A DNA stretch of 64,000 bases from Thuidium tamariscinum (Eukaryota; Streptophyta; Bryopsida; Hypnales; Thuidiaceae). Below the pieces are notes generated by a model. The model had not been told where the DNA came from. It worked only from the letters and a program-made list of their open reading frames with translations, and did not search any database. The stretch spans positions 15,004,001-15,068,000 of the forward strand of contig OX344752.2 in NCBI GenBank assembly GCA_947034885.2, read 5' to 3'. Shown one piece after another: positions 46,329 through 57,515 of the stretch. The position numbers were made by a program, and so were the translations under genes. How positions within the stretch are numbered: the stretch's first letter is position 1; every line of letters starts with the position of its first letter.

Positions 46329-46974
46329 TTTTAACCCCCTAAATGCCCATGGCTCCCAAATGTGGTGTCAAAGAAACTTTGAAGTTCATGAAAGCCTTAC
46401 CAAAAATTTATTTTTAGTGGTTTATATTTTTGGAAGGCTTTTTTCAAAGTCTAGATTTACCATCAATAATCCAATTTTGAATTATGATTATGATTTTTCT
46501 ATTCAAATTTTAATGCAAGGGTACCCATTGCAATCTTGACAATCCATAGTGTTAAAGACTCTTGGAAATGAGCCTCAAATACACTAGATCTTAGAGAACA
46601 AATCACACAAAAAATTCATTTCAATAAATTTTAGACTACATTTTGAGAAGCCATAAATTGATTGTAGCTATGCTTCTTAGGCCCTAACACCTAGTCTTGT
46701 TTTGGTGACCACCTTTTTAGATTTGACATGCAAAAAGAGAACTCAAAGATTTTCATACTTTCTACACCCTCATGATCAAACATTACAATCTTTCAATCCA
46801 GAAGTGATATACTTGTGTTTTCTTTTTCTAGGTGATCTTTAACATGTCTACTTCAAATTTCTAAAGTTTCAATTAAAAGAAAATTTATTCAACTTATCAA
46901 GAATGTTGCATCTTGTTCCAATTTAGAGCAAATTCTAAGAAATTCAAAGTAAGCCTTAGGCATTCAGGGGTTAA
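46329..46974 (+). mobile_element. TTAA-flanked non-autonomous element, family B copy M6 (646 bp)
   Basis: The ends are TTAACCCCCTAAATGCCC on the left and TTAACCCCTGAATGCCTA on the right (read inward), both with TTAA. The outer bases match family A, but from base 10 inward the ends differ (AATGCC instead of AAGGAC) and the interior is different. The left 210 bp is repeated, inverted, at about 57,800-58,013. Confidence 0.7.
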
Positions 46975-47350
46975 ACACTTTTGTATTCATTTGTTTATCA
47001 CTAGTTGAAGACATGGTCTCTTATAAGTTATGTCTTAATTATACGGAGTTGGGAAAAAAATGATTCATGGCAAATAATTCAAAAAGGGTTAAATGCTTTA
47101 ATTTCAGGCCTTAGGATTTTAAATATTAATTTCCCCTTTTTGTTTGAATAAGATCAATACTCTTCAAATAATGAAAAGTCAAATCATATTCTAGCACCTC
47201 CAAATAGGAACACAACCCATTTGAGGTAAGCGAGTAATCCTGCCTAATTCTGCAAAAGGCTTGATGCCCCTGGTCTGAATGTATTGGTTCCTGTGCCAAT
47301 TGAATTTTCTCCATTTGTTCAAAAAGAAAAAAAAATAGAAAAAATAAAGG
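46975..47350. other. AT-rich spacer
   Basis: No gene or distinct repeat seen between M6 and array A4. Confidence 0.4.
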
Positions 47351-47945
47351 CACGACCGTGCCTCGAGCGACCGCGGGTCTTGGCGGAATTTCTGAACCCC
47401 CGATCTGGCACTGCGAACGCGCGCCCGCGAGTGGGCGACAGCGGGTTGGCGCGACAGCGCGTGAGGCGACCTCGGGTCCTGGCGCCATGTTCAAGTCCTT
47501 CGAATCCTGGCACACAGCGACCGCGGGTGGGGCGACAGCGGGTGGGCGACTGCGGGTCGTGCGGGGAAGTTTAGAAGCCCCGATCTTGGCACTGCGACCG
47601 CGGGTGGGTGCGACAGCGGGTTGGGGCGACCTCGCGTGGGGCGACCTCGGGTCCTTGCGGGAAGTTCAACACTCCACGCTCACGGAACACAGCGACCGCG
47701 GGTGGGTGCGACATCGGGTGGGTGCGACCGCGCGTAGGGGCGACCTCGGGTCCTTGCGGGAAGTTCAAAACTCCACTGTCACGGAACACAGCGACCGCGG
47801 GTGGGTGCGACTTCGCATCGAGGCGACCTCGTGTCCTGGCGGGGATCCTGGGACACAGCGACCGCCCTTGGGTGCGACATCGGGTGGGCGATCGCGGGTC
47901 CGACAATTAAAAAGCCTCCAGAAGAACAGCGACCGCGCCTACTGG
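47351..47945 (+). repeat. GC-rich GCGACCGCGGGT minisatellite array A4 with ~110-bp higher-order units
   Basis: This is the longest array (about 0.6 kb). Units GCGACCGCGGGTGGGTGC, GCGACATCGGGT and GCGACCTCGGGTCC are arranged in repeats of roughly 110 bases separated by GCGGGAAGTTCAA. The right border, through GGCCACCTAAAA and GCAGCTGGCTG (to about 48,045), closely matches the right border of A3 (to about 43,800). No intact gene lies beside it. Confidence 0.9.
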
Positions 47946-50900
47946 TAAGGAAAGGAATTAATTTGAAATTCCCCCCTCCCCCCCTTGGCCACCTAAAATT
48001 ATGGAAGCAGCTGGCTGGATCCAACCAAGATTATTGAAGGTATTAACCCCTACCTACCCAACCGACCATATATGGTCGATCTGAAATTAAAGGCCCATAT
48101 CTGAATAGGCAGTTACATTCCTTGAACATAAAAAAAAAAAAATTAGTCACTTTTAAGGGTTAACGATAGAGAACTTTCATTTTTCACTGTAAAAAGTATA
48201 TATTTGATTATTGAGAGGTCTTCAAAGGCATACATGTGTCATAAGTGAAGTGTAAAGCTTGCCAATTTTACTTCATTTCCTAGATTTATACAATTTCACT
48301 TTATTTGAGATCTAAGAAATAGTACATATCCATTTGCTTTGAGAATGGTTAGAATGGAAAGAAGAAAGTGTTTCCATGATTCAACATTGAAAATTTAATC
48401 ATACAACTATTGACTTGGAGTTATTTCCAAATTCTACTTTAAAAAAATAATTGCATTTCAACAATTGCAAGGTGGATTGTCTAATGAATTCAATAGCTTT
48501 TCATGTGAAACTAATTTTTTTTTAAATGCATTTTAGTGTGCTAACACTCTTTGTAGTTAATTATGTCCCCTCCAACCCCCAACACAATTCATATGCAAAT
48601 TTGAGAAACTTTGTGGTAAAGAGCAATATACAAAGTATAAAAGATGTACTACTCACTTGTTATAATCTCACAACTCCTATGCAATTTTGTACTCAAAATT
48701 TGTGTACTTACTAATAAACAAGTTCTTTAAACATCCATGTGGTATAATTTGGGAAGAAAATCAATTTGCTTCACTAGGGATGACTACAAGCTCATATATT
48801 TTTTTCATATTCAAAATACACTTGAAAAATATGAAAAAATAAATAAAAATTGAAAAGGCTTAGGCATTTAGGGATTACCATGTAAATGTCCGGAGTACTT
48901 CTTTAATAGTTTTAGGGAAATATTTATAATTGAACAATAGACCAATCCTTTGGTAACCTTAATCCATTCATTAGAGCCTTAGAGGATTTTTGAGTTCTAA
49001 AGAGGGCCGCTAAGAGGTGTTTGGAAGGATGCTTTTGTATTTAAATATTCTCCTTGAGGATGACTACTTCCCTATACGTGCTCATTGGAAAAGATTTTTT
49101 TCCAATGTGTACTTCCATGTGACAATAGCTTTCATTGGGTGGATCACGGAGACCATGATGAAGCTTTGTCATTTAAAATTTGGGTTTAGGACATGAAGAT
49201 GACACCAAACTATCCAATCAGGAATACTATTTTGTACAACCATTAAGATAATAATATAGTATTGTACATTGACTCCACTAGTGGATTTTCTTTTACAACC
49301 ATCAATATAATGTTATACTATCCAAATTTAATATTTGGTAATAGTACCTTGTTTTTGTAGTCTCTACTTTTACTTCATACAATATTTCAACTACTAGTTT
49401 TTGTCTTCATTAAATAGGTGTGCATGTCTATCTCTAAGGGCCTTATATAGATCTCAAAAAGCCTCTTATGCTTTTCTATAAGTCATCCAACAAATAAAAA
49501 GTAGACATGTCTTAGATCAAATAGGAAAAACATAATACACGATATTTCTTATGGATTGAAAGATATAAATGTTTCATGATGGAGGTGTTTCAAATTAGCA
49601 AATGAACTTTTCTTTTTTTCATCATGTTTTCCCAGGTCTAAGGACTTCCTTGTATCAAATCTATATAAGTTAATGTTTTGAATTCGGTTTGAATATTGCC
49701 AAATAAAATGTGGTATTACATGATATCAACTAATCCATTTAAAAAATTAAAGATTCGAACATATTCAAACTACTAAGCCAGATGAAAATAATCTATTGTG
49801 ATGAAATGCAATTGATTTAATTAGTATCGCACTTGTGCTCATTAGCTTGTATGAAATTGATCCTCTCATAATATCTCGTTTTGCCAATTCCAATTTTTAC
49901 AAAATATAAGATCCTTTTCAAACATACACCTAATTAGATTCTCCTTAAACATACACCGAATCAGATAATTTAAGTATATATAGAAAAAATTTATTTAAGA
50001 AATTCCTCTTCTAAATACACATTCCTCTTCTAAATACACTAATTGCAAACATGACATGAAACTTTTGAGACTATTAACACATTCACTGTAAGGAAAGATG
50101 GAATGGGATTGGTAGACTAGTATTACATTCCTAGTACAACCTATCTAATATCTACAAATTAGTGACGTGGTAATTAACGACGAGACTAATTGATGATACG
50201 ACCACCAGACCAACTCACAAAATAACAACACTAATTAAGAGTATTGGTTCAATAATGGAATATTAAAGGAGATACCCCAAGACCCAACTCAATTTTTTTC
50301 TAATGCACACCTTTAATTTGTACCCTACAATATTTAAAAACACCCTATATCATTTTCTATATATTGTAGTATATAAAATTTTAAAATCAAATTGTAATTT
50401 TTATCAAAATGATTATTTGGCATCCTACATTTGTTCATACATATATAGCTACTTCTTCCACTCACTGTAGCCCTTGAGATTGAATAGTCTTACAAATATT
50501 AAATCATTGCATGTATTTGTTGTTCATCACTTACACTTCTTTGCAACAAACTTTAGAGCCGCTCTTGTTTGTTGGAATCAATGGACTGGTAATTTGGAAA
50601 AAATTCATTTTAATATTAACAATCTTTCTATGAATCTCCCTATGACCCTATTCTTATTTTAATTCAACAAAATTTGAAAACATCACACCACAATTGGAGA
50701 TGCAGCATCCAAAAAATAAAATAAAAGTTGTTCCCTAAAGGGTTATAAGGGTCTATGCATGTATACCATTCTAACATTTGTTTAAAGCAAAAATTAAAAA
50801 AAGTCATCTACCAAGGATGAAATAATATTAGATGAAAATGACTCAAATATACTTCTAATTTAAAATTAGTAGCCTTATTGAAGTCTATAAATTCCTATAC

Positions 50901-52028
50901 AATTGAAGTTTGTAATTCAAGTACATTTTTCAACAATAGACATAAATAAAAAGTGATGTGAAGTCTTTGTATTCTCTTTTCACAAGTAAAATTTGAAAGT
51001 TGGTGACCAAAGAAATATGAGGTTAAAGGGCTTAACATGCATGATTCCAATCAATTTATGCCTTTTCAAAATCTAATCTACAATTTGTTTAAATGAATTT
51101 TGAACGTGCATTTTTCTCCTAAATTGAGCATATAAGCGTATTTGAGGCTCATTTTCAAAAACTCTCAACACTACGTACAGTGAAGAATGTAATGGATAGT
51201 TGATTAACATTGCAAAATCTTGAATAGAAAAATCACTATCAATCATTTTCTAAATTGGAATGTTGACATTAAAATAAGACTTCTTAGAGGACTTTCCGAA
51301 AAATAAGAACCACTAAAAATAACAACTTTGTTAGTTTTAATTTAACTTCAAAATTATGCAAACACCAAAGTTAGGTGCCTTAGGCATTTAGTAATTTATT
51401 GATTAAAGATTTATAAGAGACTTCCACGACCTACTAGTACATTGGTAGAAGAGGATTTCTTCCATAATTCAGTGAACATTAGAAAGTGAAATAGTTGTGT
51501 GAGGTAAATATTTTGTTTAGAAGTCTCTTAAAAGAAATCAAAATTGATATTGTCTATGAAAATATGGCACAGAAAATCAATTGTTTGAATAATTCAGTGG
51601 ACACAAAAGTATATTCATTATTTCAGTGAAAGATTTGACTTCGATGATTTGATTTTCAAATTTTTGTATCAAATCGTAAATGACAAATGCAATCAATGCT
51701 ACATCATTTACTATCTTAAACTACAAATTTTACTTGGTTAATTCTTACCATAAAATAATTTGATAGCCCGCATGTCTAATACTCAATAACTCAAATTACA
51801 TATGAATTTCAAACATTTGGAAATTCATCCAAGTAATCAAATATTTTTTCATTCAACTTTCAATATGTTTGATTTAGTATTTTAGTAGTGTGAACACATT
51901 GTTCATAATATAAAATATTTTTATATATACATAAATCCTATTACAAAATGAAAGGCACACAACGTGGCCATCAGCTTCCTTGTACTAAAATACTTTCTAC
52001 TAAATCATACTCCCTCATACACTCACTA
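47946..52028. other. AT-rich repeat mosaic, no supported gene
   Basis: It contains a 16-base palindrome CGACCATATATGGTCG (48,063-48,078) just inside a TTAACCCC at 48,043, the copy of the 44.9-kb repeat at 49,473-49,640, and several single ends resembling family B (for example TTAGGCATTTAGGGATTA near 48,864). Open frames are short and AT-driven. Confidence 0.5.
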
Positions 52029-53609
52029 CTACAGAGGTGAGTCACGGAAAACTAATTCGGGGGGTTTCATGCACCATGGAGGCCCCATGAGCAAACTTAC
52101 CACCTCCGTACACATTGGTCTGTCCTTTGGATCTTTTCTAGTCAATTGATCCAACTTCAAGGCAAAGTACCTACATGCATCTCGATTTTTGAAGATGTCT
52201 TCATCAAAGTCGCCAGTCCACTCAATCTTCATGCTTTCTGCCAATTTTCCAATAGAATATGAATCCGATTGCACGGTATATCGATGCGTTGCTTGCATAA
52301 TGGATAGGCTTGTATCGGAATTTTGTGGCCCAAATGTGTAGAACAACTCTGGGGCCACCCACCAACGCCCTAGTTGTTGTCTCTCCATCTCTTCATTGGT
52401 ACGGTATCCATAGTGCGATGGGGCTTTCTCATCCATATGACTTGCAATTCCCCAATCACAAATCCCGATGTTGATGATCTCGTTGGAATAATCAGGAAAA
52501 TGCAACAATATATTCCTTGGAGACAAGTCGTTGTGCAACACCAATGACTGATGCATAAGATGAGTCACGTACACAAGAGCCCATGCTAATTTGGCCTTGT
52601 GCCTTCGAAAAAAGCTGACTTCTTTTTGTTTCTCCTCAGGCAATTGTCTAATCTGATTCACCTTGTGCCATTCCACGGTTGGTGACACCTTGTTGTTCAA
52701 ATCGAGCAATTCACCCAAATGACCTCCATTCCACCATAGAGTATACGCCTCCATGGTTTTTGAATTCATGGCACAAAACTTTATTATGCCAGCATGATTT
52801 AGGGGACATACCAAGGCTTCTACGGATCGTTCCACCCTTGCATCGCGCAAGTTCTTGGTTTTTGGCATTTTCCCAGCCAAAGTGATATATTCAGGGAACG
52901 TATCTAACCCTAGAATACGCACTTTGCGCACCTTGCCATGCCCACCTTCACGACAGAATCCACTAAGGGGCTCCACCTTTGCTGAAGGTGGTATCCAAGT
53001 AATACATAGTCCACCATCTCTTGCAAATGCAGCCTTCACAGCATCGTTTTTCCACTTGAAACCCCTTGATCCTGACTTTGATAATTTCTTCACAGTTGTT
53101 TGCCACCATTCCATCTTCTCACAGAACTCCTTTGCTTCATCATCTAGTGGTTGCCCAGCCACTTGTGGTCGAAGATCAGCCATCAATCTCTTGGTATTAA
53201 AAATTATAGACTGAACAGTGTCGGTAAGCCAACGTTGAAGGCTTGAATTGTATGTCAAATCCACGTCTTTGAAATCATCAGATTCATAGCACTTGCTCAA
53301 AATCCTAGCCTCCAAATCATCCACCAATTTTAGAGCACCTGTCAAGGGATCTCTGAAATAGCTTGCCTCCAGAAATTGCACACTTTTTCTTGCATACCAT
53401 TGTAAGGACACCTCATATGCAAACTTTGTATAACTTGGAGGTGGGTACGTCGGGTCCTTCTCATTAGCTGTCCTAGGCTTCTTTGGCTTGGTTTCGGTTG
53501 CACTCCCAGTTGTCACGCCTATAGCTATAGGGACTTCAAAATGCTTAGGATCATCTAGATCCCAAATTGACCTCCGCCTCATGCTAGTGCCTTCACGTGG
53601 ATTGGACAT
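52029..53609 (-). CDS. Protein-kinase-like gene, intact 526-aa open frame
   Basis: The N-terminal ~210 residues match nothing I know (YEVSLQWYARKSVQFLEASY). A kinase fold follows: a glycine-rich stretch GGHGKV (222-227), a likely ATP-contacting lysine in LAGKMPK (K247), the catalytic loop HNDLSPRNIL (HND 359-361, N366), DWG in place of DFG (D385), and APE in WWVAPEL (419-421). HND instead of HRD and DWG instead of DFG are atypical, but D361, N366 and D385 are present, so catalysis is possible. The frame is a single exon without stops. Array A5 with the shared hairpin lies 100-400 bp upstream, as for the hAT gene and P1. That placement suggests an element-borne gene family rather than a host receptor kinase (inference). 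No signal peptide or membrane segment is seen. Confidence 0.85.
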   Translation of the reverse strand: MSNPREGTSMRRRSIWDLDDPKHFEVPIAIGVTTGSATETKPKKPRTANEKDPTYPPPSYTKFAYEVSLQWYARKSVQFLEASYFRDPLTGALKLVDDLEARILSKCYESDDFKDVDLTYNSSLQRWLTDTVQSIIFNTKRLMADLRPQVAGQPLDDEAKEFCEKMEWWQTTVKKLSKSGSRGFKWKNDAVKAAFARDGGLCITWIPPSAKVEPLSGFCREGGHGKVRKVRILGLDTFPEYITLAGKMPKTKNLRDARVERSVEALVCPLNHAGIIKFCAMNSKTMEAYTLWWNGGHLGELLDLNNKVSPTVEWHKVNQIRQLPEEKQKEVSFFRRHKAKLAWALVYVTHLMHQSLVLHNDLSPRNILLHFPDYSNEIINIGICDWGIASHMDEKAPSHYGYRTNEEMERQQLGRWWVAPELFYTFGPQNSDTSLSIMQATHRYTVQSDSYSIGKLAESMKIEWTGDFDEDIFKNRDACRYFALKLDQLTRKDPKDRPMCTEVVSLLMGPPWCMKPPELVFRDSPL

Positions 53610-53700
53610 GGTGCTCCTTCAAAGAAATAACACCAACTTCTAATTTCGTAGGAGAAAAATGCAAAAAGTCCGCCCCCCAAAAAATAAACCTGGACCAACG

Positions 53701-53750
53701 GGCACACATTCAGCCACTCAGAGGTGGGTGAAAGACAGTGCGCATGGCCA
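53701..53750. promoter_or_regulatory. Shared hairpin leader between array A5 and the kinase gene
   Basis: TCAGCCACTCAGAGGTGGGT followed by GAAAGACAGTGCGCA parallels the leader at 43,263 (GTAACAGATAGTGCACA). Both lie just gene-proximal of a GC array. Confidence 0.55.
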
Positions 53751-54003
53751 AGAGTGGCGACTGCGGGTAATGGAGAACGCTTAAGTACCGGACAGCGGGT
53801 GCGAGGCGACCGCGTATCGGGAGGGGCGACTGCGGGTCGGCATGGAGGCGACTTCGGGTAGGTTCAGGGCGACCGCGGCTCGGGGGGGGGGGGGGCGACA
53901 GCGAGTATCTGTAGGGCGACCGCGCCTCTTCGGGGCCGACCGCGCCTCTAGGGGTGACCGCGCCTCTGGGGGCGACCGCGTCTCTTGGGGCGACCGCGTC
54001 TGG
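53751..54003 (+). repeat. GC-rich GCGACCGCGGGT minisatellite array A5
   Basis: Units include GGCGACTGCGGGT, GGCGACCGCGTATC, GGCGACAGCGAGT and several GCGACCGCGCCTCT. A run of about 14 G's occurs near 53,882. It lies about 150 bp upstream of the kinase ATG. Confidence 0.88.
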
Positions 54004-54176
54004 GCTTCACTAGGTCATAGAAACAAAGAGTTAAGAAATGTCAAATAGATTAGAAACTAATCTTTTGTTTTCTTTTGCATTATAAAATTTTACTTAAAAA
54101 TTTTATTCGAAAAAACCAAAATACTTTTGAATCACAAATCTTTTTAAATAGGATATTTTAGTTTAAGAAATGAATT

Positions 54177-54749
54177 TTGTATTTTTCTGACTTCGGCAAT
54201 GCAAGTTTATGTGGTCTCGGTAGTTTACGCAACGGAAATAAGGATCCACAAGAAGATGAAACGTTGAGGTCCATGTTTGGTCTACGTTCGGTGAAGTCAT
54301 CGGATCGATCACTTTCTTTGGGCGCAAATGAGATCATCATTCCAAACGAATCAAAAGCAAGACAACCAGCAATGAAAGAGTCCAAGAAAGCTAGAAATAA
54401 AAGAATACTGGAGGCCTTTGCAAGATCACCATCGAAGCGGCAAAGTCTAGGTTGAACCCCCCTTCATGTATGTGAACCTTTCTCACAAAGCAAAGTGAAA
54501 CCGGTTAATGGTCTTGAACAAGGGATTGGGAAGTCTACACTAGGAGGTAGAGACATGGTGAAAGAGAAAAAGAAGGGTAGACGCAAGAGATCGCTTGCAT
54601 CAAAGCAAATATCCGGAAGAAAAGAGCGAGCTCTACAATCTTCATCCGATAGTATAGACAGCACAAGTAATGAAGAAGACTCGGAACGGGATTCAAGAGG
54701 TCATAGCAGTGCAGCTGAGGTGAGAGGAGACGTTGATTACAAGCCTTAG
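54177..54749 (+). pseudogene. Decayed coding fragment rich in Lys, Ser and Glu
   Basis: A single plus-strand frame runs the whole length with one TGA at 54453-54455 and no natural ATG at its head. Its text (SKARQPAMKESKKARNKRIL, later KEKKKGRRKRSLASKQ and SSDSIDSTSNEEDSERDSRG) is basic then acidic and predicted disordered, as in linkers of nuclear proteins. It lies beside, and opposite to, the SRA fragment. No family is recognised. Confidence 0.35.
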
Positions 54750-54947
54750 AAATTCAAGGAATGTAGACTTAGATGTTTAGATATTCATAGTACATGGAGC
54801 TTGTAATGGAAATGGTTTGTCTGAACCTTTGAAAGTAATACAAGTTTTCATGCGCATGTTGGAAACGTCACTATGATTTATTGATTTTTGATTTCTTGGT
54901 TTCATGGTATTCAAAAATAATGAACAAAAATTAAATTGTGACAATGT

Positions 54948-55731
54948 TTACACCTTGTGACCATCTCGTGCCACCTCAAGGTTGTAACGCTTTACCTTGT
55001 ACAATCCATCATAGGAATAGATTTTGTTCCATCCAGCGTCCACATCATGGCCCCTAATCAAACGAACAACTTCCCCACGTTTGTAGGAGTTAATAAGCGC
55101 TTTGTTCCCTTTCTTGGGCTTTGGATCCTCCAATTGCCGCTTGTCACCTCTGTAATCGTTTCCACCCTGGCCAGTGTATTTGACTGTCTCCCCATGGTCA
55201 TCATCATCTTGGTAACCACCTGAGATCACCACGCTGCAAGCCACCTTCTCCCCTCAATCTTCAACCCATACAATCCCTCCTTGCACTTGCCGGTGCAACC
55301 CAAAGCCCAAAGGCAAACATTTCGGACCAAAATTCAAATTGATCACCGACTATGATTCCGGGAACGTGACCAAACTTTTGAAACTCATTAGATTTTCTTT
55401 CTTCATTCATCTGCTTCATTGCCTGCAAGTCAGGCCGATTACCAAGCAACTGACCCCTCGTCTTGAGTTTTTGATAATGTTGTAAGATCCGGGACTACAG
55501 AGCACATTGTTGCAAAAATTGAACCCTGACACTGACCTGGTCAAAATCTCTTGGTAGTTCTCCATCTACCGCATAGGCTCCCGCTCCATTAGGGTCTGAA
55601 GTTGCCTCTCCCTCAAGAGTTCCCGCTGATTGTGGCCTTGTGGTGTTCTTCGTGACTTTCCTCGGCAATCTCACACAACCCTCAGGAAAATCTCGCGTGG
55701 CAATAGGACCGTCGCCATCTATATGGAACAA
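54948..55731 (-). pseudogene. SRA (YDG) domain fragment, SUVH-like
   Basis: SRA domains bind methylated cytosine; in plants they occur in SUVH histone H3K9 methyltransferases and VIM/ORTH proteins. Here the minus strand reads PGIIVGDQFEFWSEM, then VACSVVISGGYQDDDD, KYTGQGGNDYRGDKRQLE, NSYKRGEVVRLIRGHD and YSYDGLYKVKRYNLE, which is the SRA order including the YDG motif. The preceding region (HYQKLKTRGQLLGNRPDLQA) resembles the segment before SRA in SUVH proteins. Damage: TAG at 55497-55495, TGA at 55256-55254, and a +1 frameshift caused by a tandem 7-base duplication (CTTTGGG) near 55,295. The frame ends at a possible splice donor (CACAAG/GTGTAA). No SET domain is present, so it is a fragment, possibly captured by a mobile element. 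Confidence 0.8.
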
Positions 55732-56080
55732 GGCTAGACGGACTGAAGCAATGGATTGAACTGGCTTTTCTGGCTTTTTATTTTTTTAACTTCGAAAACA
55801 TAAAATCATCAATTTTTTTTCTCTTGAGTAGTATGGAAATGAAACATAATGTTTAAAAAGGGTTTTGACAATTGGTGGTATAATCATAGAATTTTATATT
55901 TTATCCTAACAATGCAAATCTTTAAATCCTAAATGTCTAAAGGGTCCTTTTTCCAAAACTACCTCCAAATTGCCATATTAAAATTGAAATTATATTAAAT
56001 TTTTTGCAGAATCAATTGATAAATCCTACCATCATTCCCAACTCCCACACTTAGCATTGAATCACCCCATTCACCCAACC
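55732..56080. other. AT-rich spacer, left copy of a local duplication at its end
   Basis: No gene. From about 56,035 the sequence ATTCCCAACTCCCACACTTA begins a unit that is repeated from 57,322. Confidence 0.5.
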
Positions 56081-57033
56081 TTAACCCCTAAAGGTTGTTG
56101 ACTATGTTTTCACCAAAACTGCTTCAAAACTGTCATTTTTTAGACAACTATAAAAATTTTAGAAAAAAACATTTTTTGAAAAAAATAACCGTTGGATCTT
56201 TTAGAGAACAAGTTTAAGAATATGTGGAAAAATTTTCAGCAATTTTTGCCGTGTAGATTGCAAGATATTAGTGTTTGAAGTGACAAAAATCATTTTTTTA
56301 CCACTGCGGAAATCCGGGCAGCTGCACTTCAAAAGACCTTATTTGTGTGGAAAAATGTCCAAAATGATTGTAACTCTTTGGATTCATTTTTCAAGTGAAG
56401 TTGGACACATGCTTAAAAATTTTTAGATCATTTGAAATTGTACAACATATAGGAAAAAAATAGTAAGTAGAAAGAAGTAGAAAATGAGCCAAAACACTAA
56501 ATTATTAACAATTTATTTATAGAGTTAAAAGAAGACAATCCCAACGGTTGTAATGTTGGATTAAACACTATACACCCAATGTTTTTATTTTTTTTCAAAA
56601 ATATAAAGAATTGAATTTAATAAAGATTTACAAACTTTTTTTGTAGTGTAGAAATTTTATATCTAGCGTAAACTACCTCAAACTAAAAATCCTCATAACT
56701 TTTGACTCATTAATCAAAATGGAATGATTCAAAGGTTTCCACTTCTATAAAAATCAAAGAAACCAATTTAAAATTTTAATTTCTTAAAAAATTAATTTTT
56801 GAAGAAGTTTTTTTTGTTGCCCAGACTGCCCTCCGAGTAGAGCAAATTACATATTAGCCAATAACTTTTTCACTATGTAGTCAAAAGTTATGAAAATTGT
56901 TGGACCTTGAAGGTACTCCTTGGACACATGTTGTGTAAAAATTTCAAAAATAAAAACCAAAAACTCTATCTGTAATGAGCTGCCCGAAATTGCTATGTTG
57001 CCAAAAAACACAGTTTGGTCCTTTAGGGGTTAA
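56081..57033 (+). mobile_element. TTAA-flanked non-autonomous element, family A copy M4 (953 bp), with empty site nearby
   Basis: The ends are TTAACCCCTAAAGGTTG on the left and TTAACCCCTAAAGGACC on the right (read inward). The flanks CACCCAACC and TGAATGGGGAAGTCATTG are joined by a single TTAA in the duplicate at 57,360-57,395 (CTGCCAACC-TTAA-TGAATGGGG). So the insertion occupied a TTAA and duplicated it. The interior is non-coding and matches M2 and M3. Confidence 0.88.
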
Positions 57034-57515
57034 TGAATGGGGAAGTCATTGACTTCCCCATTTTTTTAATTCCTTCCACCACTTGATTGAATCACCCAAG
57101 TGTCACCTCACAAGACCCTAACTAGGGTTTAGGGTTTGCGGTGGAGACCCTAAATCCTTTCACCCTTCCCCATTTTTATTTCTTTTTTAATTTTACCCCA
57201 ACACATTAATTCCCCATTTTTTTATTTTACTCCAACTTCCCCATTCACTTAGCCCTTCCTTCATTAATGAATGGGGAAGTATAATTGTACTTCCCCATCA
57301 TTAATTCATTTATTTATTTTTTATTCCCAACTCCCACACTTAGCATTGAATCACCCCCATTCTGCCAACCTTAATGAATGGGGAAGTCATTGACTTCCCC
57401 ATTTTTTTTAATTTCTTCCACCACTTGATTGAATCACCCAAGTGTCACCTCACAAGTCCCTAACTAGGGTTTAGGATTTGCGGTAGAGACCCTAAACCCT
57501 TTCACCCTTCCCCAT
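57034..57515. repeat. Local duplication with three hairpin-forming motifs
   Basis: Sequence around M4 (56,035-56,084 plus 57,034-57,175) is repeated at 57,322-57,515. Palindromes AATGGGGAAGTCA/TGACTTCCCCATT occur at about 57,034-57,062 and 57,375-57,403, with a variant (GGGGAAGTA...TACTTCCCC) at about 57,266-57,297. A telomere-like TAGGGTTTAGGGTTT is present but too short to be telomeric. Confidence 0.75.

Noticed and set aside
46297..46539. An 80-codon frame resembling one at 58,210-57,839
   Set aside because: The similarity extends as DNA beyond both frames and belongs to the family B repeat; stops and frames are not conserved.
47284..48037. Open frames of up to 196 codons in array A4
   Set aside because: Same cause as in A3: GC-rich repeats with few stop codons and no domain.
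57117..57140. Telomere-like TTTAGGG repeats
   Set aside because: Only two imperfect units in a local duplication; no array.
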